Shown here: positions 1 through 11,968 of the stretch, piece by piece
Layout of the letters: each line of letters starts with the position of its first letter
Position numbering within the stretch: the first letter of the stretch is position 1
NCBI GenBank assembly: GCA_011009095.1
Contig: VTPC01091012.1
Location: 1 to 64,000 of the forward strand
Source: Ignelater luminosus
Taxonomy: Eukaryota; Arthropoda; Insecta; Coleoptera; Elateridae
Length of the DNA: 64,000 nt
Direction: 5' to 3'
The notes under the pieces: model-generated
Databases searched by the model: none
Seen by the model: only the letters and a program-made list of their open reading frames with translations
Told to the model about the DNA's origin: nothing
Program-made: the position numbers and the translations under genes

Positions 1-15
1 AAAAAAAGTACACAC

Positions 16-1166
16 CTGCTACTGGTTCTACAAGTTCTTCTTCTCCAGGTTTCAAGTTACGAACCATAATAATTCCACCAATAGAAACATCTTTCATAGG
101 TACATATTGAGAGCCCTCATTCAAAGTCATGACCTTTAATTGTTGCCGAAGTGTACGAGCTGGATTGTTCATAATCTCAAAGCTGGGTTCTGGATCCTTC
201 TTCTTTTCATCCTTTTCATCTTTCTTTTTATCATCTGCAGGTTTCTTATCGTCAGAAGATTTCTTCTCATCTGTAGCAGTAGAAGATGCTTTCTTATCAT
301 CTGTTGTTGAGGCTGATGGTTTCTTCTCATCTGCTTTCTTATCTTCTTTCTTCTCTTCTTCATCCTGCAACAACATAAATATTTAAATTCTTCTCTAATA
401 AAACAACAGTTAGGATTACTTACCACTTCCATTTTTTCATCTCGATGCTTTCGTTCATGATCTCTCCTGCGTTGCCTTGCAGCAATACTCAATACGGCTG
501 TAGTAACTTTCTCACGTTCTTCACGCTTCTTCTCTTCTAATGGTGCTGGATATGCATATAAACTTGGTTTTGCGTTTGATTTCAGTTCCAATTTAGGCAT
601 CTAAAACAATAATTTTGATTCCATATTTTGATAACAACAAAATGCTATTGAAACTTACCTTTAATTGTGAATTCAATGCAATCACACATGTTGGTGTATA
701 TGCCAAAGACAAGCAATGTGCAAGTGGGAACCAATACCAATACTGAGTGAAAACTAATGTTCCCACAACAGCCAACATATTCATGTGTCCAGTACGAGAT
801 TGTAAAGACAAGGTTACATTTCTACCACCAGCATCGATAATACCTTGAGCCAAAATAGCACCAAATTTAGCCATAACATCTTCATGTTTATTGCTGATTA
901 CTTGAGCATATGACTGGCGGAAGAATGTGACTTTAGGGCAAGTTTGTTCTGTTTGTTGGATTAAAATCATTGCAGATGCTATTAAAGCACCTTGACGTAC
1001 GAAGTTGACTGGATCAAACATGACCATGGGTTCTAATAATGCAATGGCTTCTCTTAATCCGGTGCCTGCACAAGCTATACCCAAAGCCATTGCAGCTCCA
1101 TAGCGGACGTGTGGGTTGTAACTTTCTGCAAGGAGTGATACGACACTTGGGCATTGTTCTGGAGTT
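16..1166 (-). CDS. Rpn2: 26S proteasome regulatory subunit Rpn2/PSMD1, C-terminal part (three exons, partial)
   Basis: Rpn2 is a scaffold of the 19S base; its PC-repeat toroid and C-terminal region hold ubiquitin receptors and the lid. Three exons are visible on the minus strand. Exon 1166-659 encodes conserved PC-repeat sequence, including [50 protein letters not shown] and [12 protein letters not shown]. Exon 600-424 begins MPKLELKSN and includes [10 protein letters not shown]. Exon 364-16 carries a charged linker, then [28 protein letters not shown] and [10 protein letters not shown]. Each junction has consensus sites: acceptor TTTCAG before 1166, donor GTAAG after 659, acceptor TTTTAG before 600, donor GTAAG after 424, acceptor TTGCAG before 364, donor GTGTGT after 16. 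Reading phase is kept throughout. The last exon, expected to hold the Rpn13-binding tail, is off the left edge. The 5' exons (roughly 650 residues) should lie to the right but were not found. The identification is firm; the completeness of the gene is not. Confidence 0.95.
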
Positions 1167-1168
1167 CT

Positions 1169-4100
1169 GAAACAAAAAACATTTGTTAATTTCAATGTTA
1201 TAATTTTATATCAGTGAAGATCCCAAAACTAATCGGGCCAAATGAAATAAAGCATATGGTCAATCCTTCTTTATTGTAAATCATAGGGCATCAATATACA
1301 GAATGTCCACATTTCGATGCTCACTATTAGGATCTCGGAAATTGTAAGACATACGAAGTCTGTTCTATAAGAATTGGCTATTTTGGAGATCAGTTTACTT
1401 ATGCTTTTGTTTTTTCAAAAAAGTTCACGGCTTACTAGATATTTGCTAAAAACGAAATTATCTTATTTTTTTTTAAAAGAGAAATATCTCAGGAATGAGC
1501 AAAGATAGAAAAGAACAGCAAAGAGCGTGTTTTAGAGAAGTTACTCCGAAACACAAAAAATTATTTTCGCTGCTGTCTTTTGTTTTACTTCGGCGGTGAA
1601 ACGTAAATCCAAATTTTTTCTAATGGAACGAGGTTTGCTGCTAAAACCTAACGATCACCATTTTGGTATTGAATTGTCCCAATTAGTCAGCCCAAAACCA
1701 GAAATGAATCAGACTCAAAAATAAAAAAAATCTAGAGACAACTAATCAAAACTTGTTTGTGTTAGACAGGTATGACTTTTAGTGAATCTTCCTCCATCAA
1801 CAAATAGAAATGAAAACCTAACGATGTGGTCTCTTTAGTTATCTACAAACTCAGCAATTGAAAAGAATAAGAAATTACGTCACACCTTGGTACGTTTTTC
1901 CACAAAGTATTCTGCCATCAGGGATTTTCAAGTCGACTTGAGGAATAGATAATAAGTGTAAAACTGTGATCAAACAATGACAACTAGGTTGGGAAAGGTT
2001 GGGCTAGAAAGCTTATTGGAGGCCTTCCTTTATATGAGACAATAGAATCAATCATGAACAGTTCGTTCAAAACTGGTAACACTGCTACCAAAGCTTTTTT
2101 GGGGTTATAGACAATTTCCAGCTTCATTTATTTCGTTGTAATGGTATATATGCGACCATGTAATGTTTAAAACTATTGCATTAGGAACTTCTAAGCCTAT
2201 CCTTTTTCAATGTTACTCAACTATTTGTTATACTTCGTGAAATTCCTTGAATTGAGTTTTAACTTTGCAAAAATCAATTTTTTTTGAAGTTGCTCATTCT
2301 ATTAGTACTTCACTATTTCGTTATTATGTACACAGAATGTTTGAGGAAGATCAAACGTAGTGTCTTTTTAAATTCTGAGATACACAACCTGTACTATTAT
2401 TTCTTAAATGCACTTAATTTTATGCTGCATGTATCAAGAGCACAGAGAACATTAGAAGAGAAACGCAGATGATGAGAAAAAATGTTTTATAACAACAGGA
2501 TATTGTTTGAATATGAAATTCTCTGAATCTCGTATGATCCAAAGATAAATCTGAATATCATATGGACACACAAAAGAAAGTTGGTCCAATATCGTATGGT
2601 CAGAAGGAAAGTTGCTCGATAAACAGATGCAGTTAAACAGAGATTGTTAGAATAACTGTAGTACGGTCCTGGAGGAAGTTGTTTGGATGTCGGAATATTG
2701 CACGACACAACTGCAAGTTGACAAAACGTTTTTAACAGTACGATGAAACGTTGTTTAGATATCAAATGGTTCAAATTAGAATTTGTATGAATGTCATAAG
2801 TCTTATTACCAACCAAGAATCTCATTGGCTGATCCGTGGCTCAGGTTCACTCCATCCGAGATGTTTAAAAAAAGGTCAGAATCGGCAAAATCGATAGTGT
2901 GCCAGTTCCACTCAGCTTAACCAGAAGAAGAAAAAGAACACCACAGAAGAAGCAATCGACGAAAAGAAAAATAACAAAAACGTAAAGAGCAAAACTAAAA
3001 AGAAATCCAAAGATAAATAAACAAAGAAATCCTTAGTAATTTTTTTGTTTTGACAACTAAGAACAATGAAACTCATGAAGCTCTGTCCACTCAGATGCAC
3101 GTACCAGCAAATGAAGAGTCGATCCTGTGAGACCAGTACTCCCCGAGCTATGCACTTGGCGGACGACATCGACTTGATGACAATTGGCTGTCCCAATGTG
3201 GGGCTTCCAAAAGACGTCGTCGATACTTAACGGCTCCCCACTAACAGTTTCACCAAAGTTGTTTCAATGCTGGCAGGATTTTTCCAGAATGTCGCTCGGC
3301 GCGAGAAAAAGTTTCCTGACGTTGCCTAAATATCGCCTAGTCCGACAGAACTGACTAAAAGTCGTATGCTCCAAGTTGCTAGAATAACGTGCGGCCCGAC
3401 AAGAAATTTAAAAATTAGCAATCCTGTATTTCCCCCTCCTAAAACTTCAAACTTTTGTACTTTTAAAAACGTTTGGACACTTGTCTTCAAATTTTATATC
3501 CGCATAGTTTTATCATAATTATTTTTTGCTAATAATCTAGCAATGTGCCCATTTTGTAGATAAAACATAATTGTATAAACTTCATTAAAGTCGGTCTAAT
3601 TAGTAGAAATTTCACCGCCACTATCTTGTTTTGTTGTAGAAATATCGAGAGGAGAGGTAACCCCAATTTCGATCATTTGGCAATCGTATAAACATTTTTC
3701 TTAATTTCGTTTCTGATCGCATTTGAATTTGGTAGGAAATTTTACATAAGGAAAATTGTCCGTTGCTACTTTCGTGAGACACACCGCATGTTAAATAATA
3801 ACGGGTCCAGAAAAGAGCCTTGTGGTGCACTTGCTAATGTAATTTGGAAGAATGATTGAACATGATTCAGTTTTGTGGGAAATGATAGATTTTCAATAGA
3901 AGATAATAATTGTAATCAATGAAAGTCGTTCAAGTCTGTATGACTGAGAATAATCTAAAAATCTACAAATGCTAATTACGTACAGTTTTGCGATATAAAT
4001 AAAATTGTAATTAATTCAACAACCCGAACCGAGTAGAATTTAAAAAAAATCGTTATCATCAGAAATCTATTCTGTAAATCTATCTATCTATAAACTTCCA

Positions 4101-4440
4101 AGTAGATTGAAAGATAGAAAGATAGGCTCTTACTTTTTCTATGTAATTCGTTTTCCTAAATATCACGATAATTGCAGTTAAAATCTTTTTTGTCGAGAAA
4201 ATTGCTTTCCTTGAAAATAAGGATTTCCCCAGTCATTTCAATTTTTTTCACGATATTATTATTTGACCTGGAAAACTGTCTTAAAAATCTCAACCCTTTT
4301 AAATTAAAAAGAAAAAAGAATAATTAACTTTATAATTATAGCAAGAAACTAATTATTCCTACAAACAATTAACAATTTTTCTAGATGAATGTTGAAGAGC
4401 CTCGAAGTGTGAAATATTTTTTAATTTTTTTTTTATGTTT
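1169..4440. other. Non-coding stretch right of Rpn2 exons
   Basis: If Rpn2 is intact, this begins its next upstream intron. It is AT-rich with no convincing coding exon on either strand. The only protein-like trace is a reverse-transcriptase motif near 3.15 kb, listed separately. Short TCTA repeats occur around 4077-4090. Confidence 0.5.
3115..3200 (+). pseudogene. LINE reverse-transcriptase relic (ADD box)
   Basis: One plus-strand frame reads MHLADDIDLMTIGCPN, resembling the catalytic box of non-LTR retrotransposon reverse transcriptases (Y/F-A-D-D-I/L-D-I/L). The upstream part of the same frame (RSCETSTPRA) loosely fits the sequence that precedes that box in insect LINEs. No extended open frame surrounds it, so it would be an old fragment. 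A chance match is possible because the motif is short. Confidence 0.35.
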
Positions 4441-4464
4441 GCAGATAGATAATCAAGTGTCCTG

Positions 4465-4605
4465 TTGTCAAAGCCATCTGCCCGGCGAGTGCTAGCGGCG
4501 TCAGGACGTCCTAATGACATTAATTAGTGGTGTTGACGGGCCACCCTTCATTACACGTCACACAGCAGAGCACATCACATTTTATATACCTTCACCGCAT
4601 TACGC
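4465..4605. promoter_or_regulatory. GC-rich island, candidate conserved enhancer
   Basis: About 140 bases markedly richer in G and C than their surroundings. They include a perfect 10-bp palindrome AGGACGTCCT (4503-4512) and, just downstream, ATTAATTAG with homeodomain-type TAATTA cores. No frame stays open across it. A polypyrimidine tract and TTTGCAG precede it on the plus strand, so a non-coding exon is an alternative. The regulatory reading is inference from composition only. Confidence 0.3.
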
Positions 4606-7600
4606 AAAGTAATCGGATATTATTATAGAGGAAAGAGAGATAAATTAAGGGCACATTTGCATTTTCTCCTTTTTATTTATTTTTTTTTCGAGATTACACC
4701 GCTTTACTGCTTTGACGTGATTTTATTTTATAAAGAAGGTTTTTTTATGACATTTTCCTTTTTTTTAGAAAGAATTGGATTAAAAGTTAAAAGTTTCACA
4801 CCTACAAAAAAAAATGTAACTTTTATATAGAACGACAAGTGGCACTCATTAGAGAAAACAGGTGTAGAACAACCCGGAGGGAAGTTAGAGAGCTTTCATT
4901 CCAATACGATAAAGTCGACACGAATCGTGCTCGTTTTCATTAACGCCACCTGAACGGTTTATCTAAACTTCGATTTTCTCTTTTACAGGACGAGTTTACG
5001 AATCAATGTTTAAATCTAGAACGTTTTTGATATAAATTACCCAATTTACATGTAATATTTCGCATTTACTGGGAACAATTTTCTGTTAGCAGGAAATGAA
5101 TTTTCTTTTTCTTTTTATCAACTGAAAGGGAAGGAATAAATGAAATATTATTTTAAAATGAATAATTAAAACGAGGGAAAAAGCTTCATCCAGAGTGATG
5201 TCTGTCATACCATTTTTCTACAGAACGACCACTGACAAATTTTCACGCTTTATACGACCCACACAACTTTATATAAAATGTCCAACTTCGAGCTTTTCAC
5301 ACAAAATAGAGACTTATGTGGCTTTTGAAATGCGGGTAAAACTTTCTACGTATATATGCATACCCAGACATTAAAGTTTTTTCATGTGAAATAAAACAAT
5401 TAGTATAACTTACTATCTCTCACTCTCCCTGTAAAAGGGAAAGGGAAATGGTAACTTGATAAAACGCAAGGATTTTCCTAAATTGTAAAATTATGCAAAT
5501 TCAAAAAGATTAAAGATTGTCAAAGAGAATAATTTTAATTCTAAACCTGTCGCTTATAATAAAAACAAAACAAATACAAAGTGGTCTTTGTTTAAGTCTG
5601 TAAGTACTCATTTCCTCTGTTCGTTTTCTTAACGGAAGATCCAGTCGATTAAAATCGTATATATCTTTAAATTACTTTTATTTGATGCTCGAGGGCAACG
5701 ATTCTGGGACCTTGAATAAGAAATTTGACTTTCTGATAAGAAACAGAAGGGATGGGGGAGAAAGAGAAAACAAACTTTCATTGCTGAAATTTAATTTCAG
5801 GTTAATTTCTAATCGTTCCAATTTAACTAAACTTATAACAGGATTTGACCTCCTTTTTGAAAATAAGTTTTAAAGTAAATATTTTTGCCGAATTCAACCG
5901 TTTGAAATTAAATATCTCACGAACAAAATTTTCTACATCATATGAAACTTATTTAAAAGGAGACAACATCGTGATAATCTGACAGAAAACTGAAAGGTTG
6001 AAAAAGGAACGAAACGTTATTTAATTACCGTAAAACAGCTGACGATTAAAGATGTATTTAATGAAGGATTTACATTGTATAACAAGAAAGTTAATTACAA
6101 TTCTAAATCTGAAGAAAATTAGTAATACTTGGTAAGAATATCAAATAATCAAGGGATTTAGCAAGGTGTTATTCTAGGGCCTATATTATTCGATTTAGGT
6201 ATGAACAGATTTGACTCGATCGATATCTTTAGAAACAAAAGTTTTAGGTGATGTGCAAAATCACAGCTGATCAAAAACCTGAGACTCATTTACAGTCTTA
6301 AGTCTTGACTACCGTTTACATAAACCGATAATGTTTTTAGGATCTTCAATTATTCAAACTGTTATTTTTTATTTTCAAATTTATATAAAATACTCCTCAG
6401 GATAATTACGAAAACTAATTTAAATTTTGTATTGTGTAAGATCCATAGCATAAAGTATTTAATTTAATTAACGAAAGTAGAAAAGTAGGTCCTTATGTTT
6501 TAATTTATCTTGAAATACAGATAAATTAAAACACGATGACGTACATTTCTTCTTTTAATTAAGTTTCTTACATGTTAAAAATAGCCAGGAACATTTAACA
6601 AATTACATTCTCATTTAATAATAGAACGCCACTTCCTCCAACTATACTGCACACTAGCGGTAGCATTTTCAAAGGTGATACTACTACCAAAAAATTCCTA
6701 AGGTAATATTATTTTGAAATAAATAAATATCGAAGTCTGCTAGTTTCAACTTTTCGATCCTAAATACATACGCTCGACAAAATTGAAAACAATTTCTGTT
6801 TATTAATTCAAACGGGAGATTCTGATAAATCAATTTAAAGCATAATTCAGATTATAATTAGCTCAAAGAGAATAAATCGCTTTGAGGATAAACATGCACC
6901 CTCATAACGACGTATAATTCAGGGCTAGAATTCATATCGACATGATTAACAACACAGTAGAGGTAGAAATGTTGAAACGTGCAAAACTGTTTTGATGTGT
7001 AAATGTGAAATTTATTTCTTCCGTAATATGTATGTAGTACACAATTTACACAACCTAAATGGTAAATTAATTAATAAGTGAAGGGAAAAAGTAAACCAGC
7101 CAAATGGAGAAAGATGAAATGGAATAACAACGTTGACTTCTACTGAAGCTGAAAACAACAAAAGGGGGTTTAAGGACTGTATAAATATCAAATGCACCTG
7201 CAAGTTGATATAGTAGGTTACAGAGAGGTTATAAAAGTAGTTGTAAAAGGGCGTTATACGAGAAAATGTGTTACTTACTCCATGTATAATTTACATTGTG
7301 ACATTAAAACTGAATTATTCTGCAGTATAAAAGCTTGGAAGTAATACAAATTACCATAGTAATGAAATTTCTGAGAGACTGAAATTATTCTTATTCTCTA
7401 ATTTCTTTTAAAACGTTTTGGTAATAAGGAGGATATCTAGAATAACAGGATTATCGTTCATTAGCATTTACAAATTCATCGATTTAGTTCCTTGCCAAAT
7501 TCACTGCATGAAGCGTGAGCCGGAATACTATAGATTGAAAGCACGTATGGTCATCCTTGGGACTATCACAACTGGTGCCACATATACACATTTGACAATC

Positions 7601-7842
7601 AGCATTAACCCTGTATAAGAAAATAGAATAGGACAGTAATCTTGTATATGCACAGCTCGCAAGAGCGAGAAACAAATCAGTAGAAGAAAAACTTCAAATA
7701 ATCTTTTTTGCAAGAGCCTTCGGTAAACCATTCATCAGTCAAAATACTATCTCGATTGAAACCACGATAAATAAAACAAAGACGTTACCGATATCTAGAT
7801 AAGCAGGAGATGGTGTACTGGTAAGTTCTTTATCTAACCTGG
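4606..7842. other. Non-coding AT-rich stretch
   Basis: No gene is supported on either strand. The only notable content is the reverse-transcriptase-like fragment at 6153-6212. Short open frames here have no recognisable domains and skewed composition. Confidence 0.5.
6153..6212 (+). pseudogene. LINE reverse-transcriptase relic (QGxxLGPxLF box)
   Basis: The plus frame reads G-I-stop-QGVILGPILFDLGMNRF. This fits the strongly conserved non-LTR reverse-transcriptase segment G(V/I)PQGS(V/I)LGP(L/I)LF followed by YINDL. One codon at the usual proline is a stop (TAG, 6159-6161), and the frame closes about 60 bases further on. It is therefore a short decayed relic. The 10-residue core match is stronger than that of the relic at 3.15 kb. 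Confidence 0.5.
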
Positions 7843-8604
7843 ATGTTGATTAACAAAAGAAATTCTGCACATGTTCTTCATTAATCTTTTCAAAGTAATT
7901 ATGTGCGGAAACAGGTTAAGTGTCGACCTCCAATCACAGTCAAGCTGCCCTTCTTAAAGAAGTTGTCGGGGACTTTGTCTTCTTATTAGGTGTCTCAAGG
8001 GAACTATGAACAAAACCAACAAATCGTTTAAAAGTCACCTCCTTGCTGCTACCAATCAAAAAAGTTCCACGCAATAAAAAAGTCCCATCTCGACATCAAT
8101 TGTCATCCAGAAAATAAGAATATCTTGATTTTGTTTACTTAAGGATAATGTCGATAGCATAGGTAAAAGTAAGGTTTGGTTAACAAACGGAATCCTTCAT
8201 ATGGCCTTCATTAATCTTCTCGATGCAGTTATATACGGAAACAGGTCGAGCATCGTTCTTCAATGGATCATCTGCGGTGGGTCACAGGCGAGTTGTGTCC
8301 TTCTTAAGAGACACAAAGCGAATTGGGCTTTGCGTTCTATTGAGTTTTCCAAGAGAACTCCGAACGCAACCAAAGCCACTAGGGTTTCATCTTCCAAAGA
8401 AGTCACCCTTCAATGCGACCACCTGTTCCGGAGACGTCAAATATCGCCTAGAAGTTAACTATAGACTATCCTTGGTATCCTTTTGATTTGAAAGCGTTTC
8501 CTCCCACACGATGAAGAGTCCCATCTCGACATTACTTGCCGTCCCAAGATCATCTCGATTTAGTTGACTCGAAGGTAATGTAAAAAGTGCAGGAAAAAGT
8601 AAGC
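7843..8604. repeat. Diverged tandem duplication of a ~330-430 bp unit
   Basis: Two adjacent segments, about 7843-8170 and 8172-8604, share an ordered series of words. Examples are TTCATTAATCTT, GCGGAAACAGGT versus ACGGAAACAGGT, CCCTTCTTAA versus TCCTTCTTAA, AAGTCACC, GTCCCATCTCGACAT, and a terminal GTAAAAGTAAG versus GGAAAAAGTAAG. The second copy is longer and more GC-rich. No protein family is recognisable on either strand. A 13-mer, GAACGCAAAGCCC (on the minus strand here), recurs near 53.6 kb, which suggests a dispersed, probably transposon-derived family. Confidence 0.6.
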
Positions 8605-11600
8605 TATTGCTTTTGGAGCGGTCGAGAATATCGTTCTATCACTTTCTAACAATAATGAGCATTTAAAAAGCATTTTAGTACCATGTTTCAAATTAAATTC
8701 ACCCTCAAACCACTTAGCGTATTAAGTTTCAATTCAGTAACAAAACATGTCATGAAAGGTGTTCAACTTAATGCATGTTTGGTAGAACACTCAGTGTATG
8801 ATGCATCGGAATCAAACAATTCCATCGAATTCGCATAAGAGTATATTTAACAAAATTAAATTGTGATGTTTCCCGTTCCTATCTAGAAAGAATTAATCTG
8901 CTTAATTACTAAACCACTCTCTATGTTCTATAATTCCAGATTTTTATGCTAGACACTAGGTATATCAATTAGATGTTGATTATTCTTCTATTTATTTAAT
9001 AGATTCCTATTTTGTGGTTTTATATAAAATGTCTTATCCATGATTAAGGCCGCCAACTAACTAATTCGGTGCATTCTTTAATAGCGTCATTGTAATATAA
9101 AAATTCAGTTTTTTGTTGATTCGCCATGATTACACATTTTCTGTGATTAGAAAAGCTAATTTTGTCTACGTATTTGTGCGTGATTAACTTTCTGATCATT
9201 AATTTTTCGTTGACTTATAAGATTCAAAATAAATATACACCTAGATTTAATTAATTAATTAATGAAGACTTTAATCTCAAACAAGTTTTATGAAAGTGGC
9301 CACTGTTTATATTCCTTTATAAGCGTAATAAATACGAAAACAATTTTCCCTTTAAGATTTATGAGAATAGTTCTCGTTGAAAAAGCAATAAGGCAAGGTT
9401 GTTTTCAAAAAAGGCCACAAACCCGCTGAATCATCCACCATTCATAAAACGATCTGATAACTAAATTATTATTACTCGAATTAATTTCAGATAATAAGGT
9501 GGATCCGGGTTAAATCACATTTCAAGAAACAAGGAGTCATTTGTACGCCCTTCCGTAGGAACAAAAGGAAAATGAAGAAGCCTCCGTTGTCGTTTTGAAT
9601 TCAAAGTGGGTTTTTGACCAACAAGGATCTCTTGATCTTGTTCTTTTGGGGTGTATCATTCAATTCCTTTTGTTATCGCCTTATAGATTTTATTTTTAAT
9701 GTAAAAAATTTTTCAGGGAGTAGTGTAAATCTTCTTGAAATGTTACGTCAGAAGGTTGGTTATGTATAACCGCTAACTGGTTTTAAGATTTATTTGACAA
9801 TTCCGATACGAATAAGATAAATAAGGAGGGGAAAGAACATGAACAAGACTTTCATTTAATTAACTAGTTGAATGAATAAAAAAATGCAATTTCAATTACG
9901 CCTAGAGAGAAATAACAATAATGGAAATAAAGAGAGAAGAATAGTCGAAAAACTTTTCTTCCTTTTATAAAGATTCGATTGTTTTTAAAATAGACAATAA
10001 TATATGAAAAGTATGAAGATCCTAATCAAACTAACTTTCTTTTGTAATCGCTTTAATAGTAATTTATTGTTTAGTGTCTTAAATGTAATTCTGTATAATT
10101 TTAGATTCTGATACCCCTATAGTCATATTGATTTACTGTCAGATTTTCTGCGTTGAATACACACCTAAATTAATGACTTGGTTACAACAATGTAGTAAAG
10201 TAAATTATTCAAGCTGTTAATGAAAAGGAGGTATCAGACCAAGACGCCCTCGTATTTTAAGATTATGTGTTCCTCCTTCTTTAAATTTCATTGTTTTATA
10301 ACTGTCGTTGAAATATTTCCAACTTTTTTTTCTCGTTCTCTTCCACAATTTAGTATGAAATATAGTTCACATAAGAAAAAAAATTTTTATGTGTAATTTG
10401 AGTGGCCTTATAGTTTATCACCTTACACATCCTTCGCTCACATCAAGTTTATACCATAACTTTTGACGCTTTGTAATTTATACTATGGATGCACTATTAC
10501 TTGAGCCCTTTCATCGCTGAGGTCGAGAGCTCTTCAACACCACACCCCAATTTTCCCATCAGTAAAAGCCGATTATGTGGTCTCTCTTATGATTTGTTGA
10601 ATAGTTAAACGCGTTATCCGGTTATTACCAAATTTCCAAAGGTGTAAAATACATGAAAAAAGTATAAAAAATTACCTCTAGGGAAAAGAAAAAGAAAATA
10701 TTGTTAGAAAGAGATTTCATTGTATCCGTGAAATGTGTTTCAGGCTATCACGTTGTAAAAGTATAACAAAAAATTAGAGTAGGTACCTATTTGGTTTTAA
10801 ATTAATGAGTTTAATTCAATGGCAGTAAGCCTTTCAAATGCCAAGTTTGTCTTTTAAAATTAAACTCTTTAAATTAGATTTTAAAACGTTTCAAGAAAGT
10901 TGGGATAAAATTTTTAAATTATTTTCTAATTTTTAATAAAAATTTTAAAACAAATTTCCCGGCATTTCCATTATATTCTTCATTAAGAGTTATTTCTGAG
11001 AATAAATAAAACATTTTGTTAATTTCGCGTTGGTCAGATTAGCAGTCAACTTTTTATTCATTTAATGGGATCTGAAAAGCATTACTGTACCCTCGTAAAA
11101 GCTTTCACTGTATGTGCAACTTATAGGTAGGTCACCAGTAGCCTTTTGTGGGCGTTATTCCTTATAGTGCCTACGGTTCTAGTTTTTTGCAAAAGTGGTA
11201 TCATTGCAAACTAATATACATTACAAAGCTTTGTACTAGTCATTCCTTGCTTTACATTCACGTTACATGGCATTTTTCGTTTTAAGGAAATAGGATATTA
11301 ATCTTAGTTGTATTAACTAGAAGCGCTTATCAAGCAAGTTCACCAACTATGTAGATAAAATATACTGAATAAAATTATCCCTTTTAACTAAAACCACATC
11401 TTTGGGTAGTTTAATTTAGACGGCTCGATATTTCTTGATTAATATCTGTTACTTAGCCATTTTCTAGAGCCTTCCCTAAAAAGATCCAAGACAAAACAAG
11501 TTTCACGTGGCGATGAACATTTGAGCAATAGGGGGTTCCACTGGGCTTGGGTGTTGCTTCGCCGTTCCCTTGGCTTTTTCTCTGATACCACCTACATTCT
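8605..11600. other. Non-coding AT-rich stretch
   Basis: I see no supported gene, RNA gene or transposon here. It is low-complexity AT-rich DNA with short chance open frames. Confidence 0.5.
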
Positions 11601-11968
11601 CAACGAACTCCGAAGGAGTCGTTACTGAATTTGCGAAGTCTGTCTGTCTGTCTGTTGTATGTCCGCATTTTTTGTCAAATTTTGAAATTTCGACTTCAGA
11701 TTTGGATTCTACATAAAAAACTAAAGATAACGTGGTATCTTCGTTTTTTGGTAACTCTTCGGGAACCTGGTCAAAATGGCCGTCAAAAATTGGAAAATTT
11801 TCAAATTTTTTTTTTTACTTTAGAATCGTATTCTACATCAAAAATAAGAGAAACGAATACTTTTAGTTTTTTGATATCACCTCGGGAACATGGTCAAAAT
11901 GACCTCCAAAATCTGAAAAAAGTAACAAAACGGAGTTCGTTGTGGTTATGCTTTGCATTCCCAGATGT
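11601..11968 (+). repeat. Dispersed repeat, copy A (inverted partner at 53081-53441)
   Basis: This ~368-bp segment recurs in reverse orientation at 53081-53441 with high similarity along its whole length. It opens with CAACGAACTCCG and has CGGAGTTCGTTG near its other end, which are perfect 12-bp terminal inverted repeats. The conserved region runs ~25 bp beyond the right one (to CCCAGATG). Internally it has two diverged ~110-bp direct repeats, each with ATTCTACAT and CGGGAAC(C/A)TGGTCAAAATG. A (GTCT)n run at 11638-11655 lies in this copy. It has no coding content and looks like a small non-autonomous element or satellite-like dimer. Confidence 0.75.

Noticed and set aside
129..386. Plus-strand 85-codon Ser/Phe-rich open frame
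   Set aside because: It is the antisense of the Rpn2 Lys/Asp/Glu-rich linker exon; composition explains the open frame.
169..423. Minus-strand Lys/Arg-rich continuation of the 600-424 exon through the next intron
   Set aside because: It reads through a clear donor (GTAAG) into the intron and the wrong frame of the next exon; the spliced frame matches Rpn2.
2487..3196. Two minus-strand open frames (112 and 94 codons)
   Set aside because: No recognisable domain, Phe/Leu-rich as expected of AT-rich DNA, and not Rpn2-like despite lying where upstream Rpn2 exons might be.
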